A stretch of 64,000 nt of DNA from Capnocytophaga catalasegens (GCF_026005215.1 NZ_BPMA01000021.1:110801-174800); one strand, 5' to 3'. Counted from the first letter of the stretch, positions 1 through 8,358 are shown. Made by a program: numbers and translations. The notes: generated by a model not told the origin, from the letters alone.

Positions 1-1
1 T

Positions 2-1111
2 GCCTCAGAACCTCCTATTATGGACGGGTCTGCGAAATTCTTTGTAGAAGCCATTGAGAAGGCAGGAGTTGTAGTGCAAGATGCCGAGCGCAATGAATAT
101 ATCGTTCGGGAGGTAATCTCTTATGTAAATGAAGAAACAGGTTCGGAAATAACGATAATCCCTTCAGAGGAGTATCAGGTTACTACGATGGTCGATTTTG
201 GGACAAAAATTCTCGGCACGCAGAATGCATATATGAATTCGCTCAAAGAATTTCCAAAAGATATAGCTTCGGCACGGACATTCAGTTTCTTACACGAGCT
301 TGAAACACTTCTGGATCATGGACTTATCAAAGGAGGCGACTTGAACAACGCTATCATCTACGTAGATAAGGAATTATCAGAAGAAACGATGGATAAGCTG
401 AAAAAAATCTTCAATAAAGACAAGGTTGCTGTTAATCCCAATGGGATATTGGACAATATAACACTACACTACTCTAATGAGGCAGCACGGCATAAGTTAT
501 TGGACGTGATTGGCGATTTGGCGCTTGTAGGTACATACATAAGAGGCAAAGTAATTGCTAATAAACCCGGACACTTTACCAATACACAATTTGCAAAAAA
601 ATTATCAAAAATCATTGCCAACGAAAAGAAAAACGATATTCCGAAAGTAGATTTAAACCAAAAACCATTGCTCGATACGGTTCAAATAATGAATTTGTTA
701 CCGCATCGTCCTCCAATGCTTTTGGTTGATAAGGTATTCGAACTTTCAGACAAACACGTAGTTGCTACTAAGAACGTAACGATGAACGAACCATTCTTCG
801 TTGGTCACTTCCCAGGCGCACCGATAATGCCAGGTGTTCTCCAAATAGAAGCAATGGCGCAGGCAGGAGGTGTACTGATACTAAGCACCGTTCCCGACCC
901 TGAGAATTACCTTACTTTCTTTATGAAAATAGATAATGTAAAATTCAAAGTACCCGTAATGCCTGGTGATACACTTATCTTCAAGTTGGAATTGCTCACT
1001 CCTATTCGTCGTGGTATTTGTCATATGCAAGCATATGCGTATGCTAATGGACGACTTGTTACCGAAGGCGAGTTGATGGCAAAAATTGTTAAACGAGATA
1101 ATCAGGTATAG
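2..1111 (+). CDS. lpxC-fabZ: LpxC-FabZ fusion: UDP-3-O-acyl-GlcNAc deacetylase / 3-hydroxyacyl-ACP dehydratase (5' partial)
   Basis: A bifunctional cytoplasmic enzyme. LpxC removes the acetyl group in the committed step of lipid A synthesis; FabZ dehydrates 3-hydroxyacyl-ACP for fatty acid elongation. The frame is open from base 2, so the start lies before the window; roughly the first 95 residues of the usual ~465 are missing. The LpxC part keeps SEPPIMDGS (the catalytic Glu region), DHGLIKGGDLNNAIIYVD and HKLLDVIGDLALVG, which holds the zinc-binding His and Asp. After a short linker comes FabZ with MNLLPHRPPMLLVDKV and the catalytic His and Glu in GHFPGAPIMPG and QIEAMAQ. The fusion is normal for Bacteroidota. 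lpxA follows after 2 nt, so the two are surely co-transcribed. Confidence 0.96.
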   Translation, partial: ASEPPIMDGSAKFFVEAIEKAGVVVQDAERNEYIVREVISYVNEETGSEITIIPSEEYQVTTMVDFGTKILGTQNAYMNSLKEFPKDIASARTFSFLHELETLLDHGLIKGGDLNNAIIYVDKELSEETMDKLKKIFNKDKVAVNPNGILDNITLHYSNEAARHKLLDVIGDLALVGTYIRGKVIANKPGHFTNTQFAKKLSKIIANEKKNDIPKVDLNQKPLLDTVQIMNLLPHRPPMLLVDKVFELSDKHVVATKNVTMNEPFFVGHFPGAPIMPGVLQIEAMAQAGGVLILSTVPDPENYLTFFMKIDNVKFKVPVMPGDTLIFKLELLTPIRRGICHMQAYAYANGRLVTEGELMAKIVKRDNQV

Positions 1112-1113
1112 CT

Positions 1114-1902
1114 ATGAATCAACCTTTGGCATATATACACCCCGAAGCTAAAATTGCACAAAATGTAGTGATAGAACCTTTTGCTGTGATTTCTAAGAAT
1201 GTTACCATAGGCGAAGGCACTTGGATTGGGTCAAACGTAACGATAATGGAAGGAGCTCACATTGGGAAGAATTGTCGTATCTTCCCTAGCGCTGTAATCT
1301 CTGCCATCCCGCAAGATTTAAAATATCAAGGCGAGGAAACCACTGTGCATATTGGTGATAACACAACAATACGAGAGTGTGTAACCATTAACAAAGGTAC
1401 TTTTGACCGAATGAAAACTGTTGTAGGTACGAATTGTTTGATTATGGCGTATTGCCATATAGCTCACGATTGTATTGTGGGAGATGGTTGTATTTTTTCA
1501 AATGGGACGACGCTTGCCGGACATGTAAGCGTGGGCAATTCGGTAGTTATGGCAGGAATGACTGCTGTACATCAGTTCTGTTCGATAGGAAATTATGCTT
1601 TTGTAACGGGCGGGTCGTTAGTTCGTAAAGATGTTCCTCCGTATGTAAAAGCAGCGCGCGAGCCGTTATCTTATGTAGGAATAAATTCGGTTGGATTGCG
1701 TCGCCGTGGGTTTTCTTCTGAGAAAATTCGAGAAATACAGAATATCTATCGAATTCTTTTCCAGAAAAATTTGAATAATTCGCAAGCCCTCGAATATATT
1801 GAAGCAGAACTGGAGGCTACACCCGAGCGTGATGAGATTGTTCAATTCGTACGCGATTCACAACGTGGAATTATGAAAGGATATTTTAATTCAAGTAATT
1901 GA
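1114..1902 (+). CDS. lpxA: UDP-N-acetylglucosamine O-acyltransferase
   Basis: First enzyme of lipid A synthesis: it transfers a 3-hydroxyacyl chain from ACP to UDP-GlcNAc in the cytoplasm. The protein has 262 residues, the usual length. It starts with a left-handed beta-helix of hexapeptide repeats (about residues 5-190), containing AYCHIAHDCIVGDGC; the His of HIAHD matches the catalytic His125 of E. coli LpxA. An alpha-helical C-terminal domain follows (RRRGFSSEKIREIQNIYRIL). It begins 2 nt after lpxC-fabZ, giving the conserved flavobacterial order lpxC/fabZ-lpxA-efp. Confidence 0.97.
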   Translation: MNQPLAYIHPEAKIAQNVVIEPFAVISKNVTIGEGTWIGSNVTIMEGAHIGKNCRIFPSAVISAIPQDLKYQGEETTVHIGDNTTIRECVTINKGTFDRMKTVVGTNCLIMAYCHIAHDCIVGDGCIFSNGTTLAGHVSVGNSVVMAGMTAVHQFCSIGNYAFVTGGSLVRKDVPPYVKAAREPLSYVGINSVGLRRRGFSSEKIREIQNIYRILFQKNLNNSQALEYIEAELEATPERDEIVQFVRDSQRGIMKGYFNSSN

Positions 1903-2057
1903 TATTAAAGTAAAAACTATTAAAAATCACAACTTTTCATTCGAATGCATATCATAGTGTTTATTATGCTTATGCAATGTGGCAACAAATAAAAACACTA
2001 CAACACAATTTTATTTAGAATTGAACACAGAAATATTATAAATTAAATACATTTTTT

Positions 2058-2624
2058 ATGGCTTCAACAGCAGACATTAGAAAAGGATTGTGCATCAGAT
2101 ACAATCACGATATTTACAAAATCATTGAATTCTTACACGTAAAACCAGGAAAAGGTCCTGCTTTCGTTCGTACAAAACTCAAAAGCGTAACAACAGGTAA
2201 GACCATCGATAACACCTTTTCGGCAGGGCATAAAATAGAAGATGTACGTGTAGAAACGCGTTCGTTTCAATATCTTTACGAAGAGGGTGATACCTTTATA
2301 TTTATGAATACTGATGATTACAATCAGGTAGCTATCCGAAAAGATATGCTCGACACACCAGACCTTCTCAAAGAAGGCGAAATAGTGATGATTATCTTCA
2401 ATGCCGAAGACGAGTCACCCCTATCGGTGGAGATGCCTGCCAATGTGATTCTGACTGTAACACACGTAGAGCCTGGTGTAAAAGGTAACACCGCTACCAA
2501 TGCAACCAAACCTGCAACCGTAGAAACAGGCGCTATTGTCAATGTACCTTTATTCATCAACGAAGGAGATCGCATTAAGGTTGAAACCGAAAAAGGTACA
2601 TACGTAGAGCGAATGAAAGATTAA
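2058..2624 (+). CDS. efp: Translation elongation factor P
   Basis: EF-P binds between the P and E sites of the ribosome and relieves stalling at polyproline stretches. The 188-residue length is standard. An N-terminal KOW-like domain carries the HVKPGKGPAF loop, whose Lys (near residue 33) is the position modified in other bacteria; two OB-fold domains follow. The end of domain III (NVPLFINEGDRIKVETEKGTYVERMKD) matches the family signature. No epmA-type modification gene is in the window. It lies 155 nt after lpxA, and a hairpin at 2742-2770 probably ends its transcript. Confidence 0.97.
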   Translation: MASTADIRKGLCIRYNHDIYKIIEFLHVKPGKGPAFVRTKLKSVTTGKTIDNTFSAGHKIEDVRVETRSFQYLYEEGDTFIFMNTDDYNQVAIRKDMLDTPDLLKEGEIVMIIFNAEDESPLSVEMPANVILTVTHVEPGVKGNTATNATKPATVETGAIVNVPLFINEGDRIKVETEKGTYVERMKD

Positions 2625-2741
2625 CCAATGTAATAAATCACAAGTATTATTATTTTAAGTATAAATAAAAAAGTTTTCATTTTTTTTAAACTACACGTTT
2701 TTTATTACTATCTTTTTAAAGTTGTTAAATTTTTATTAGTT

Positions 2742-2770
2742 ATCTGTTTATATATTTTATATAAGCAGAT
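2742..2770 (+). terminator. Probable terminator after efp
   Basis: A 13-bp stem (2742-2754 with 2758-2770, one G-U pair) closes a 3-nt loop and is followed by a T run (from about 2773). The stem is AU-rich, so efficiency is uncertain. Confidence 0.5.
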
Positions 2771-2950
2771 ACTTTTTTTATAAAACTACCTAATATAAAT
2801 TATTTTTTATCACAAACTATCTATTTAATAGATTTATATATACACATATCAATTAAATATATTATAAAATAATTTTTAACATATAACCTCCTTGACTTGT
2901 TTATTATAAAAATATTTATTTTATGTAAAAAATATATCTTTTAATATAAA

Positions 2951-3220
2951 AATGAAAGAATTTTTAATCTCCGTAACTTGATGGAAAAGAAAAATGAAAT
3001 CATTTTTAATCTCCGTAACTTGACGGAAAAGAAAAATGAAAGCATTTTTAATCTCCGTAACTTGACGGAAAAGAAAAATAAAATCATTTTTAATCTCTGC
3101 AAACTGACGGAAAAGAAGAATAAAATCATTTTTAATCTCCGTAACCTGACAGAAAAGAAAAATGAAATCATTTTTAATCTCCGTAACTTGACGGAAAAGA
3201 AAAATGAAAGCATTTTTAAT
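2951..3220. repeat. 42-bp tandem repeat array 1 (6.4 units)
   Basis: Units begin at 2951, 2993, 3035, 3077, 3119 and 3161, with a partial unit at 3203. Each has two dyads: AAATGA-aa-TCATTT (or a G variant; centre 2998.5 in the first good copy) and CCGT-aacttg-ACGG (centre 3019.5). The centres are exactly 21 bp apart, so dyads recur about every two helical turns. The unit also reads as 14 codons on both strands (plus-strand motif NLRNLTEKKN). It ends about 190 bp before the next gene. The fourth unit is the most diverged. Confidence 0.95.
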
Positions 3221-3358
3221 ATTTTCAATTATTAAAACAATAAAAATAACTATATATTTATATATATAGGATATAAGATACTAATTTACAATTTGTAATA
3301 TTACAAAAATAAATTATTTTTTTTTACATAAAATTTTTTTTTATTAAAAAAATAATTA

Positions 3359-3366
3359 TATCTTTG
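3359..3366 (+). promoter_or_regulatory. Promoter -7 box (TATCTTTG) for the first DUF6261-like operon
   Basis: TATCTTTG fits the Bacteroidota TAnnTTTG consensus and lies 47 nt before the ATG at 3413. No clear TTG box is seen upstream. The string TATCTTTGTCCCATAAA recurs exactly at the second locus (57249-57265). Confidence 0.7.
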
Positions 3367-3412
3367 TCCCATAAACTAAAAATAAATCAAAGTTAAATTA
3401 AAATTAGTTATT

Positions 3413-4120
3413 ATGAAAGCAGGATTAACAAAACTATCTACCAAAGAATTAGCAACACTTGCCGAACAAGTTATCAATGCTACTAAACAATCAAATGTAA
3501 ATGAAGCTAAAAAGCATTCGTTTTTATCTCAATTAGAAACTTCTTATGAAGAATATACTCCAGTACTATTTAAAACAACATATAGTGGTAAAGGAAAAAG
3601 TGTAGCTCAAGCAGATAAAGAAAGAGATACTTATTTACGTAGTTTTAAACTTATTTTAGAAGGTTATGCTAAACTTAAATCAATTACAAACTATGCTGAT
3701 GCAGATAGTTTATATAATATACTAAAAGTACACGGTCTTAATTATGATAAACTATCATACTCTGAACAAACAGCACAGCTTAATAAATTAATAGAAGTAT
3801 TGGAAATAGCAGAGAATACAGCCAAATTAGAAAAATTTCATTTAATAGAAATTTTTGATTTGATTAAAAGTGCACAAGAAAATTTTAAATCTATTTATGA
3901 TGAACAAGCACTTGCTAATGCTGAACTTAGAAAAATAAAACCTGCATCTGTATTACGTAAAGATTTAGAGAAAAATCTAAAACGTTTCTTAGATTATGTT
4001 ACACTTATGATTGATACTCCTTCTTGGAAGCCTCTTTATAATCAGCTTAATGAATATGTAAAAGCAAGTAAAAAACCTAATATAGCAAAAGAAGATAAAT
4101 CAGATATAACAATATCTTAA
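3413..4120 (+). CDS. DUF6261-like protein, copy 1
   Basis: A 235-residue soluble, mostly helical protein with no signal peptide or membrane segment; its function is unknown. It is a clear paralogue of the gene at 57289-57996: same length, a nearly identical core (YSGKGKSVAQADKERD), LSYSEQTAQLNKLI, and a C-terminal helix region with SVLRKDLEK. Its size, helical character and multi-copy habit resemble the Bacteroidota family DUF6261; that name is from memory. It opens a run of close same-strand genes (DUF3137, LemA, asnA, lpxD). The 42-bp array and TATCTTTG box lie upstream. Codon use is much more AT-rich than in the second copy. Confidence 0.8.
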   Translation: MKAGLTKLSTKELATLAEQVINATKQSNVNEAKKHSFLSQLETSYEEYTPVLFKTTYSGKGKSVAQADKERDTYLRSFKLILEGYAKLKSITNYADADSLYNILKVHGLNYDKLSYSEQTAQLNKLIEVLEIAENTAKLEKFHLIEIFDLIKSAQENFKSIYDEQALANAELRKIKPASVLRKDLEKNLKRFLDYVTLMIDTPSWKPLYNQLNEYVKASKKPNIAKEDKSDITIS

Positions 4121-4157
4121 AAAAAGATTATATTATGTAATATGACTATTAGTTAAA

Positions 4158-5480
4158 ATGACATTATCAGAAATAAAAGATATTATTCTAAAGGCACAAA
4201 AAGAAGAAAAAAAAGTATATACAAATTATTTTATTATAACAAGTATTATTTGTCTTTTACTTTTATTTATAATTCCTATATTGCTAATAGTTCCTATTAT
4301 ATTTCTTTTATTCAAAATTTATCTAAAAGAAGAATCAAAACGAGTTAATCTATTTTTTGAACATATTTCAAAAGGAAAAAAAGCAGTTGTAATAGGTGAT
4401 TTTTATTGTCGATTTGAATTTATACATAATTTTATAACATTAGATAATCTATACTATATACGTATAAATATAGATAATCAAACGATTACTATTCCTATCT
4501 TAAAGGAATATCTTTCAGAAATAAAAATAGCTCTTAGTAATGTTAATAAACAGGAATATCATCAAGTTATAAATCAATTATATAAAAATGAAAATCTTGC
4601 AACTTCTTATACTCCTACAACTATTATGCCTGTTAGTGAATTTCTTACTTATGCAAAAAAAGAGATTATTCTTGATTTATCAACAGATAAAAAATTAAAT
4701 AAAGGAATTAGTTTAGAAGATATCCTTTCTATTTTAAGTATTTATTTTTTTAAAAAAGATATACAATTAGAAGAAAGACAAGAGTTATTTTATAAAAAAG
4801 AGAAAATTTTTACTAAAATAGTAAACTATATCAATCCTACATTTTCTTATGTAAAGGAAGGACATATTAGTCTTAAAGAATTTCTTTACTCAGGATTATA
4901 TATTGAAGATGATTATATTGTAGATGGTAATGATTTAATATTTGGTAACTATAATGGAATACCTTTTCAACTATGTCAGTTAGATGTAAAGCTACCTTAT
5001 AAAAATAAACAAGATAAATCATTGAATTATGACAATATTTTTAATGGATGGTATTTCATTGGCAATTATCCTAAAAAGATACCATCTCCTTTAATTATCG
5101 TTCCTAAAAAAAATATTACAAATTGGTTTGAAAATAATTTAAATTATAAAAACCTAAATAAGTATTTAGAAGATATTGATTTAGAAGACCCCGAGTTCAA
5201 AAAAAAATATAATATTTATTGCAATGACCAAATTATGGCAAGATATATTCTTACTCCTATAATGATAGAGAAAATAAAACAACTCTACGCACAAAGTAAA
5301 AATGGATTCTTTATGGTATTTCATCAGCATACAATTATAATAGCTATTCATCATAATAAATATCAAAATACAGAATTTGATGAAATCAATTTTAACTCTG
5401 AAATAGAAAGTCTAAATTTATTAAATAATTTATATAGAAATATTACACTACCATTGCAGATGGTACAATCTTTACAATAA
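4158..5480 (+). CDS. DUF3137 membrane protein
   Basis: A 440-residue protein with two close hydrophobic segments (about residues 22-55), then a large, probably cytoplasmic domain. The C-terminal half matches DUF3137: NYINPTFSYVKEGHISLKEF, YNGIPFQLCQLDVKLPYK, then DLEDPEFKKKYNIYCNDQIM and ARYILTPIMIEKI, the hallmark LEDPEFxxxFxVY-DQxxARYILTP pattern. The function is unknown. DUF3137 genes commonly sit next to lemA, as here: the LemA gene starts 57 nt downstream and the DUF6261-like gene ends 37 nt upstream. The gene is very AT-rich. Confidence 0.82.
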   Translation: MTLSEIKDIILKAQKEEKKVYTNYFIITSIICLLLLFIIPILLIVPIIFLLFKIYLKEESKRVNLFFEHISKGKKAVVIGDFYCRFEFIHNFITLDNLYYIRINIDNQTITIPILKEYLSEIKIALSNVNKQEYHQVINQLYKNENLATSYTPTTIMPVSEFLTYAKKEIILDLSTDKKLNKGISLEDILSILSIYFFKKDIQLEERQELFYKKEKIFTKIVNYINPTFSYVKEGHISLKEFLYSGLYIEDDYIVDGNDLIFGNYNGIPFQLCQLDVKLPYKNKQDKSLNYDNIFNGWYFIGNYPKKIPSPLIIVPKKNITNWFENNLNYKNLNKYLEDIDLEDPEFKKKYNIYCNDQIMARYILTPIMIEKIKQLYAQSKNGFFMVFHQHTIIIAIHHNKYQNTEFDEINFNSEIESLNLLNNLYRNITLPLQMVQSLQ

Positions 5481-5537
5481 AATACTACCACTTGGTAATA
5501 TATAAACATAAATAATTTACTTTTAAATAAAATTCAT

Positions 5538-6086
5538 ATGATAATTATTACTATTATTTTAATTATAATTGTATTCTTAGTATCATCATATAATACAATA
5601 GTATCAAATAAAAATCAGATACAGAATGCTATTTCATCGTTAGATGCTCTTTTTATACAGCGTTCCGATTTAATTCCTAATATGGTAGCTACTGCTAAAA
5701 GATATGCTATTTTTGAAAGAGAAACTCTTGAACGTATTATAGAGCTTCGCAATTCAGAAAAAGTTACTAATCAAGAAAATGCTTATATACAAGAAGATAA
5801 AATAAGTTCATTACTGAAAGAATTACGGATACAAATAGAGAACTATCCTGAACTAAAAACAAATGAACAATTTATGGCAATACAAAGACAACTTATCAAT
5901 TGTGAAGAACAAATTGTAGCAGGAAGAAGATTTGTAAGTAGTTCTATTACTATTTATAATAATAGTATTGTAGTATTTCCTAATATACTTATTGCTCGTA
6001 GTTTTGGGTTTGTTACTTATCAATGGCAATATGCACAAGAAAAGCAAAAAGAAGTTCCTAAGGTTGATGAATTATTTCAAAAATAA
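5538..6086 (+). CDS. lemA: LemA family protein
   Basis: A 182-residue protein with one N-terminal membrane helix (residues 1-18), then a long helical domain. YNTIVSNKNQIQNAISSLDA and RSDLIPNMVATAKRYAIFER match the conserved start of LemA (YNxLV..RN.V.NA...D, DLIPNLV.T.K.YA.HE). LemA proteins are membrane-anchored helical bundles of uncertain function. The usual C-terminal YFxA region is weak here. It lies between DUF3137 and asnA (15 nt gap), so it is probably in the same transcript. Unlike many lemA genes it has no TPM-domain neighbour. Confidence 0.85.
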   Translation: MIIITIILIIIVFLVSSYNTIVSNKNQIQNAISSLDALFIQRSDLIPNMVATAKRYAIFERETLERIIELRNSEKVTNQENAYIQEDKISSLLKELRIQIENYPELKTNEQFMAIQRQLINCEEQIVAGRRFVSSSITIYNNSIVVFPNILIARSFGFVTYQWQYAQEKQKEVPKVDELFQK

Positions 6087-6101
6087 ATTTTTTTATATAA
6101 A

Positions 6102-7136
6102 ATGAGTTATTTAATAAAACCCAAAGACTATAAACCTATTCTAGATTTACAACAAACAGAATTAGGAATACAGAAAATAAAAGATTTTTTTCAAGTAAAT
6201 CTATCTGCTGAACTTCGATTACGAAGAGTTACCGCTCCCCTATTCGTTTTACAAGGTACAGGACTTAATGATGATTTGAATGGAATAGAACGTGCTGTTC
6301 AGTTTCCTATTAAAGATATAGATAATGCAAAAGCAGAAGTTGTTCATTCTTTAGCTAAATGGAAACGTGTAATGCTTGCCGATTATAATATTAGACAAGG
6401 ATACGGAATATATACTGATATGAATGCTATCAGAGCTGATGAAGAGTTAGGAAATCTTCACTCACTTTATGTAGATCAATGGGATTGGGAAATGGTCATC
6501 AGCGAAGAACAACGCACTATTTCTTTTCTTAAAAATATTGTGAAAAGAATTTATGCCACCTTACTTAGAACAGAATATTTGGTTTGCGAAAGTTTTTCAG
6601 ATATAAAACCAATATTACCTCCTGATATATATTTTATTCACTCTGAAGAACTTTTACAAAAATATCCGAACCTTTCTGCTAAGGAAAGAGAAGCCGCTAT
6701 AGCAAAAGAGCATAAAGCTGTTTTCATAATAGGAATAGGTGGAAAACTCTCTAACGGCGAAAAGCACGATGGAAGAGCGCCCGATTATGATGATTGGAGT
6801 ACATTATCTGAAAACTATTTAGGACTAAATGGCGATATTATTCTTTGGAATCCTATTTTAAATGTTCCTTTTGAAATATCATCAATGGGAATACGTGTAG
6901 ATAAAAAAGCTCTTTTGTATCAACTAAGTCAAGAAGGAAAAGAAGACAGACTACAATTTTACTTTCACCATCGATTAGTTAGTGATTCACTTCCTCTTTC
7001 CATCGGTGGAGGAATAGGTCAGTCAAGACTTTGTATGTTTTTACTTCACAAAGCACATATAGGAGAAATTCAAGCAAGTATTTGGTCAAAAAAAATGATT
7101 GAAGATTGTAAAAAAATAAATATACCTTTAATATAA
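6102..7136 (+). CDS. asnA: Aspartate-ammonia ligase (asparagine synthetase A)
   Basis: Converts aspartate, ammonia and ATP to asparagine, AMP and pyrophosphate in the cytoplasm. The 344 residues cover the full family length (about 330-345). Family landmarks are ELRLRRVTAPLFVLQGTGLNDDLNG, with the following GIERAVQF, HSLAKWKRVMLADY, DQWDWE and the class II synthetase-like end GGGIGQSRLCMFLL. It lies 15 nt after lemA and 15 nt before a second lpxD, so an amino-acid biosynthesis gene is embedded in an envelope gene run. Confidence 0.96.
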   Translation: MSYLIKPKDYKPILDLQQTELGIQKIKDFFQVNLSAELRLRRVTAPLFVLQGTGLNDDLNGIERAVQFPIKDIDNAKAEVVHSLAKWKRVMLADYNIRQGYGIYTDMNAIRADEELGNLHSLYVDQWDWEMVISEEQRTISFLKNIVKRIYATLLRTEYLVCESFSDIKPILPPDIYFIHSEELLQKYPNLSAKEREAAIAKEHKAVFIIGIGGKLSNGEKHDGRAPDYDDWSTLSENYLGLNGDIILWNPILNVPFEISSMGIRVDKKALLYQLSQEGKEDRLQFYFHHRLVSDSLPLSIGGGIGQSRLCMFLLHKAHIGEIQASIWSKKMIEDCKKINIPLI

Positions 7137-7151
7137 TGTAATTAAAAAATT

Positions 7152-8072
7152 ATGAAATTTATACAACCTTATACCTTAGAACAAATAGCTACAATTATTA
7201 ACTCAAAATATGTAGGAAATAGTAATTTCCCAGTACTTGGAATGAATGAAATCCATGTAGTTGAAGAAGGAGATATTGTTTTTGTTGATCATCCTAAGTA
7301 TTACGACAAAGCCTTACAATCACGAGCTACTATTATTCTTATAAATAAAGAAGTAGAATGCCCAACAGGAAAAGCACTTCTTATATCTGATGATCCCTTT
7401 CGTGATTTTAACAAATTAACTGATTTTTTCAAGCCTTTTCAAGAAGCACAAACAAATATAGCGCCTTCAGCAGTCATTGGAAAAAATACAATTATACAAC
7501 CCAACGTTTTCATTGGAAATAATGTAAAAATTGGAAGTAATTGCCTTATTCATGCGGGAGTTACTATTTATGATGATTGCATTATCGGAGATAATGTTAC
7601 TATTCATTCAGGAACTATTCTTGGTGCCGATGCTTTTTATTATAAAAAACGTCCTGAAGGTTTCGACAAATTAAAATCTGGTGGAAGAGTTGTTATTCAA
7701 AATAACGTTGATTTAGGTGCTCTTTGTACTATTGACAGAGGCGTTACGAACGATACAACTATTGGTCAAGGAACTAAAATTGATAATCAAGTTCACGTAG
7801 GACACGATACTGTTATTGGAAAAAAATGCCTAATTGCATCACAAGTAGGAATAGCAGGTTGTGTTATCATTGAAGATGAAGTTACCATCTGGGGACAAGT
7901 AGGAATAACAAGTGGAATTACCATTGGAGAGAAAGCAGTTATTTTAGCACAGAGTGGTATCTCCAAATCCCTCGAAGCACGAAAAACTTATTTTGGTTAC
8001 CCCGCCGAAGAAGCTCGCAAGAAATATAAAGAAATGGGAGCTATTCGGGCTTTAATCCATCATAAAGAATAA
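7152..8072 (+). CDS. lpxD: LpxD-type UDP-3-O-acylglucosamine N-acyltransferase
   Basis: The LpxD reaction adds the N-linked hydroxyacyl chain to UDP-3-O-acylglucosamine in lipid A synthesis. The 306-residue protein has an N-terminal uridine-binding domain (about 1-100, with EEGDIVFVDHPKYYDKAL), then hexapeptide repeats (IGKNTIIQPNVFIGNN, VTIHSGTILGADAF) with NQVHVGHDTVIG, which holds the catalytic His. Bacteroidota often have one lpxD before lpxC-fabZ and another after efp; this would be the second. It is somewhat shorter than E. coli LpxD (341), so it could act on another substrate. A strong hairpin follows at 8240-8273. Confidence 0.85.
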   Translation: MKFIQPYTLEQIATIINSKYVGNSNFPVLGMNEIHVVEEGDIVFVDHPKYYDKALQSRATIILINKEVECPTGKALLISDDPFRDFNKLTDFFKPFQEAQTNIAPSAVIGKNTIIQPNVFIGNNVKIGSNCLIHAGVTIYDDCIIGDNVTIHSGTILGADAFYYKKRPEGFDKLKSGGRVVIQNNVDLGALCTIDRGVTNDTTIGQGTKIDNQVHVGHDTVIGKKCLIASQVGIAGCVIIEDEVTIWGQVGITSGITIGEKAVILAQSGISKSLEARKTYFGYPAEEARKKYKEMGAIRALIHHKE

Positions 8073-8239
8073 AATAATTTTCTATTCAAAGTAGAATATA
8101 ATTTATTTATTATAAAAAATAATCTAATAAAACAATATAGAAAACTATTTGTATTTTACCATTTATAATTATTGTTTGTTTATTGTTTTTATATTTGATA
8201 TATAATATAAACAATTCTGATTATCATTTATCAAAAATA

Positions 8240-8273
8240 AAAAGGCTTTACATAAATTTATGTAAAGCCTTTT
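8240..8273. terminator. Bidirectional terminator between lpxD and the tRNA array
   Basis: A perfect 15-bp stem (AAAAGGCTTTACATA with its complement) and 4-nt loop, with A and T tracts on either side. It suits both converging units: lpxD on plus and the tRNA genes on minus. Confidence 0.9.
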
Positions 8274-8274
8274 G

Positions 8275-8358
8275 TGCCTACGACTGGATTCGAACCAGCA
8301 CGCCCGAACGAGCACCACCCCCTCAAGATGGCGAGTCTACCAATTTCTCCACGTAGGC
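8275..8358 (-). tRNA. tRNA-Leu (GAG)
   Basis: 84 nt, with a perfect 7-bp acceptor stem (GCCTACG/CGTAGGC), a long variable arm, a T loop with GGTTCGAATCC, and a 5-bp anticodon stem around TTGAGGG, giving anticodon GAG. CCA is not encoded. Third and last gene of a minus-strand tRNA unit. Confidence 0.95.

Larger units (their letters stand above)
2625..3412. other. Long AT-rich intergenic region between efp and the DUF6261-like gene
   Basis: 788 bp of extremely AT-rich DNA. It holds the efp terminator hairpin, about 180 bp in which I see nothing specific, the 42-bp tandem array (2951-3220), and the promoter core of the downstream gene (3359-3366). Open frames crossing the array on both strands arise because 42 is a multiple of three; I do not call them genes. 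Confidence 0.7.

Noticed and set aside
2951-3220. CRISPR array
   Set aside because: The repeat is contiguous with no unique spacers, and no cas genes are present in the window.
2978-3235. 85-residue plus-strand open frame made of 14-residue repeats
   Set aside because: It is produced by the 42-bp tandem array, has a TTG-type start, no promoter or ribosome context, and the opposite strand is equally open. Treated as a repeat.
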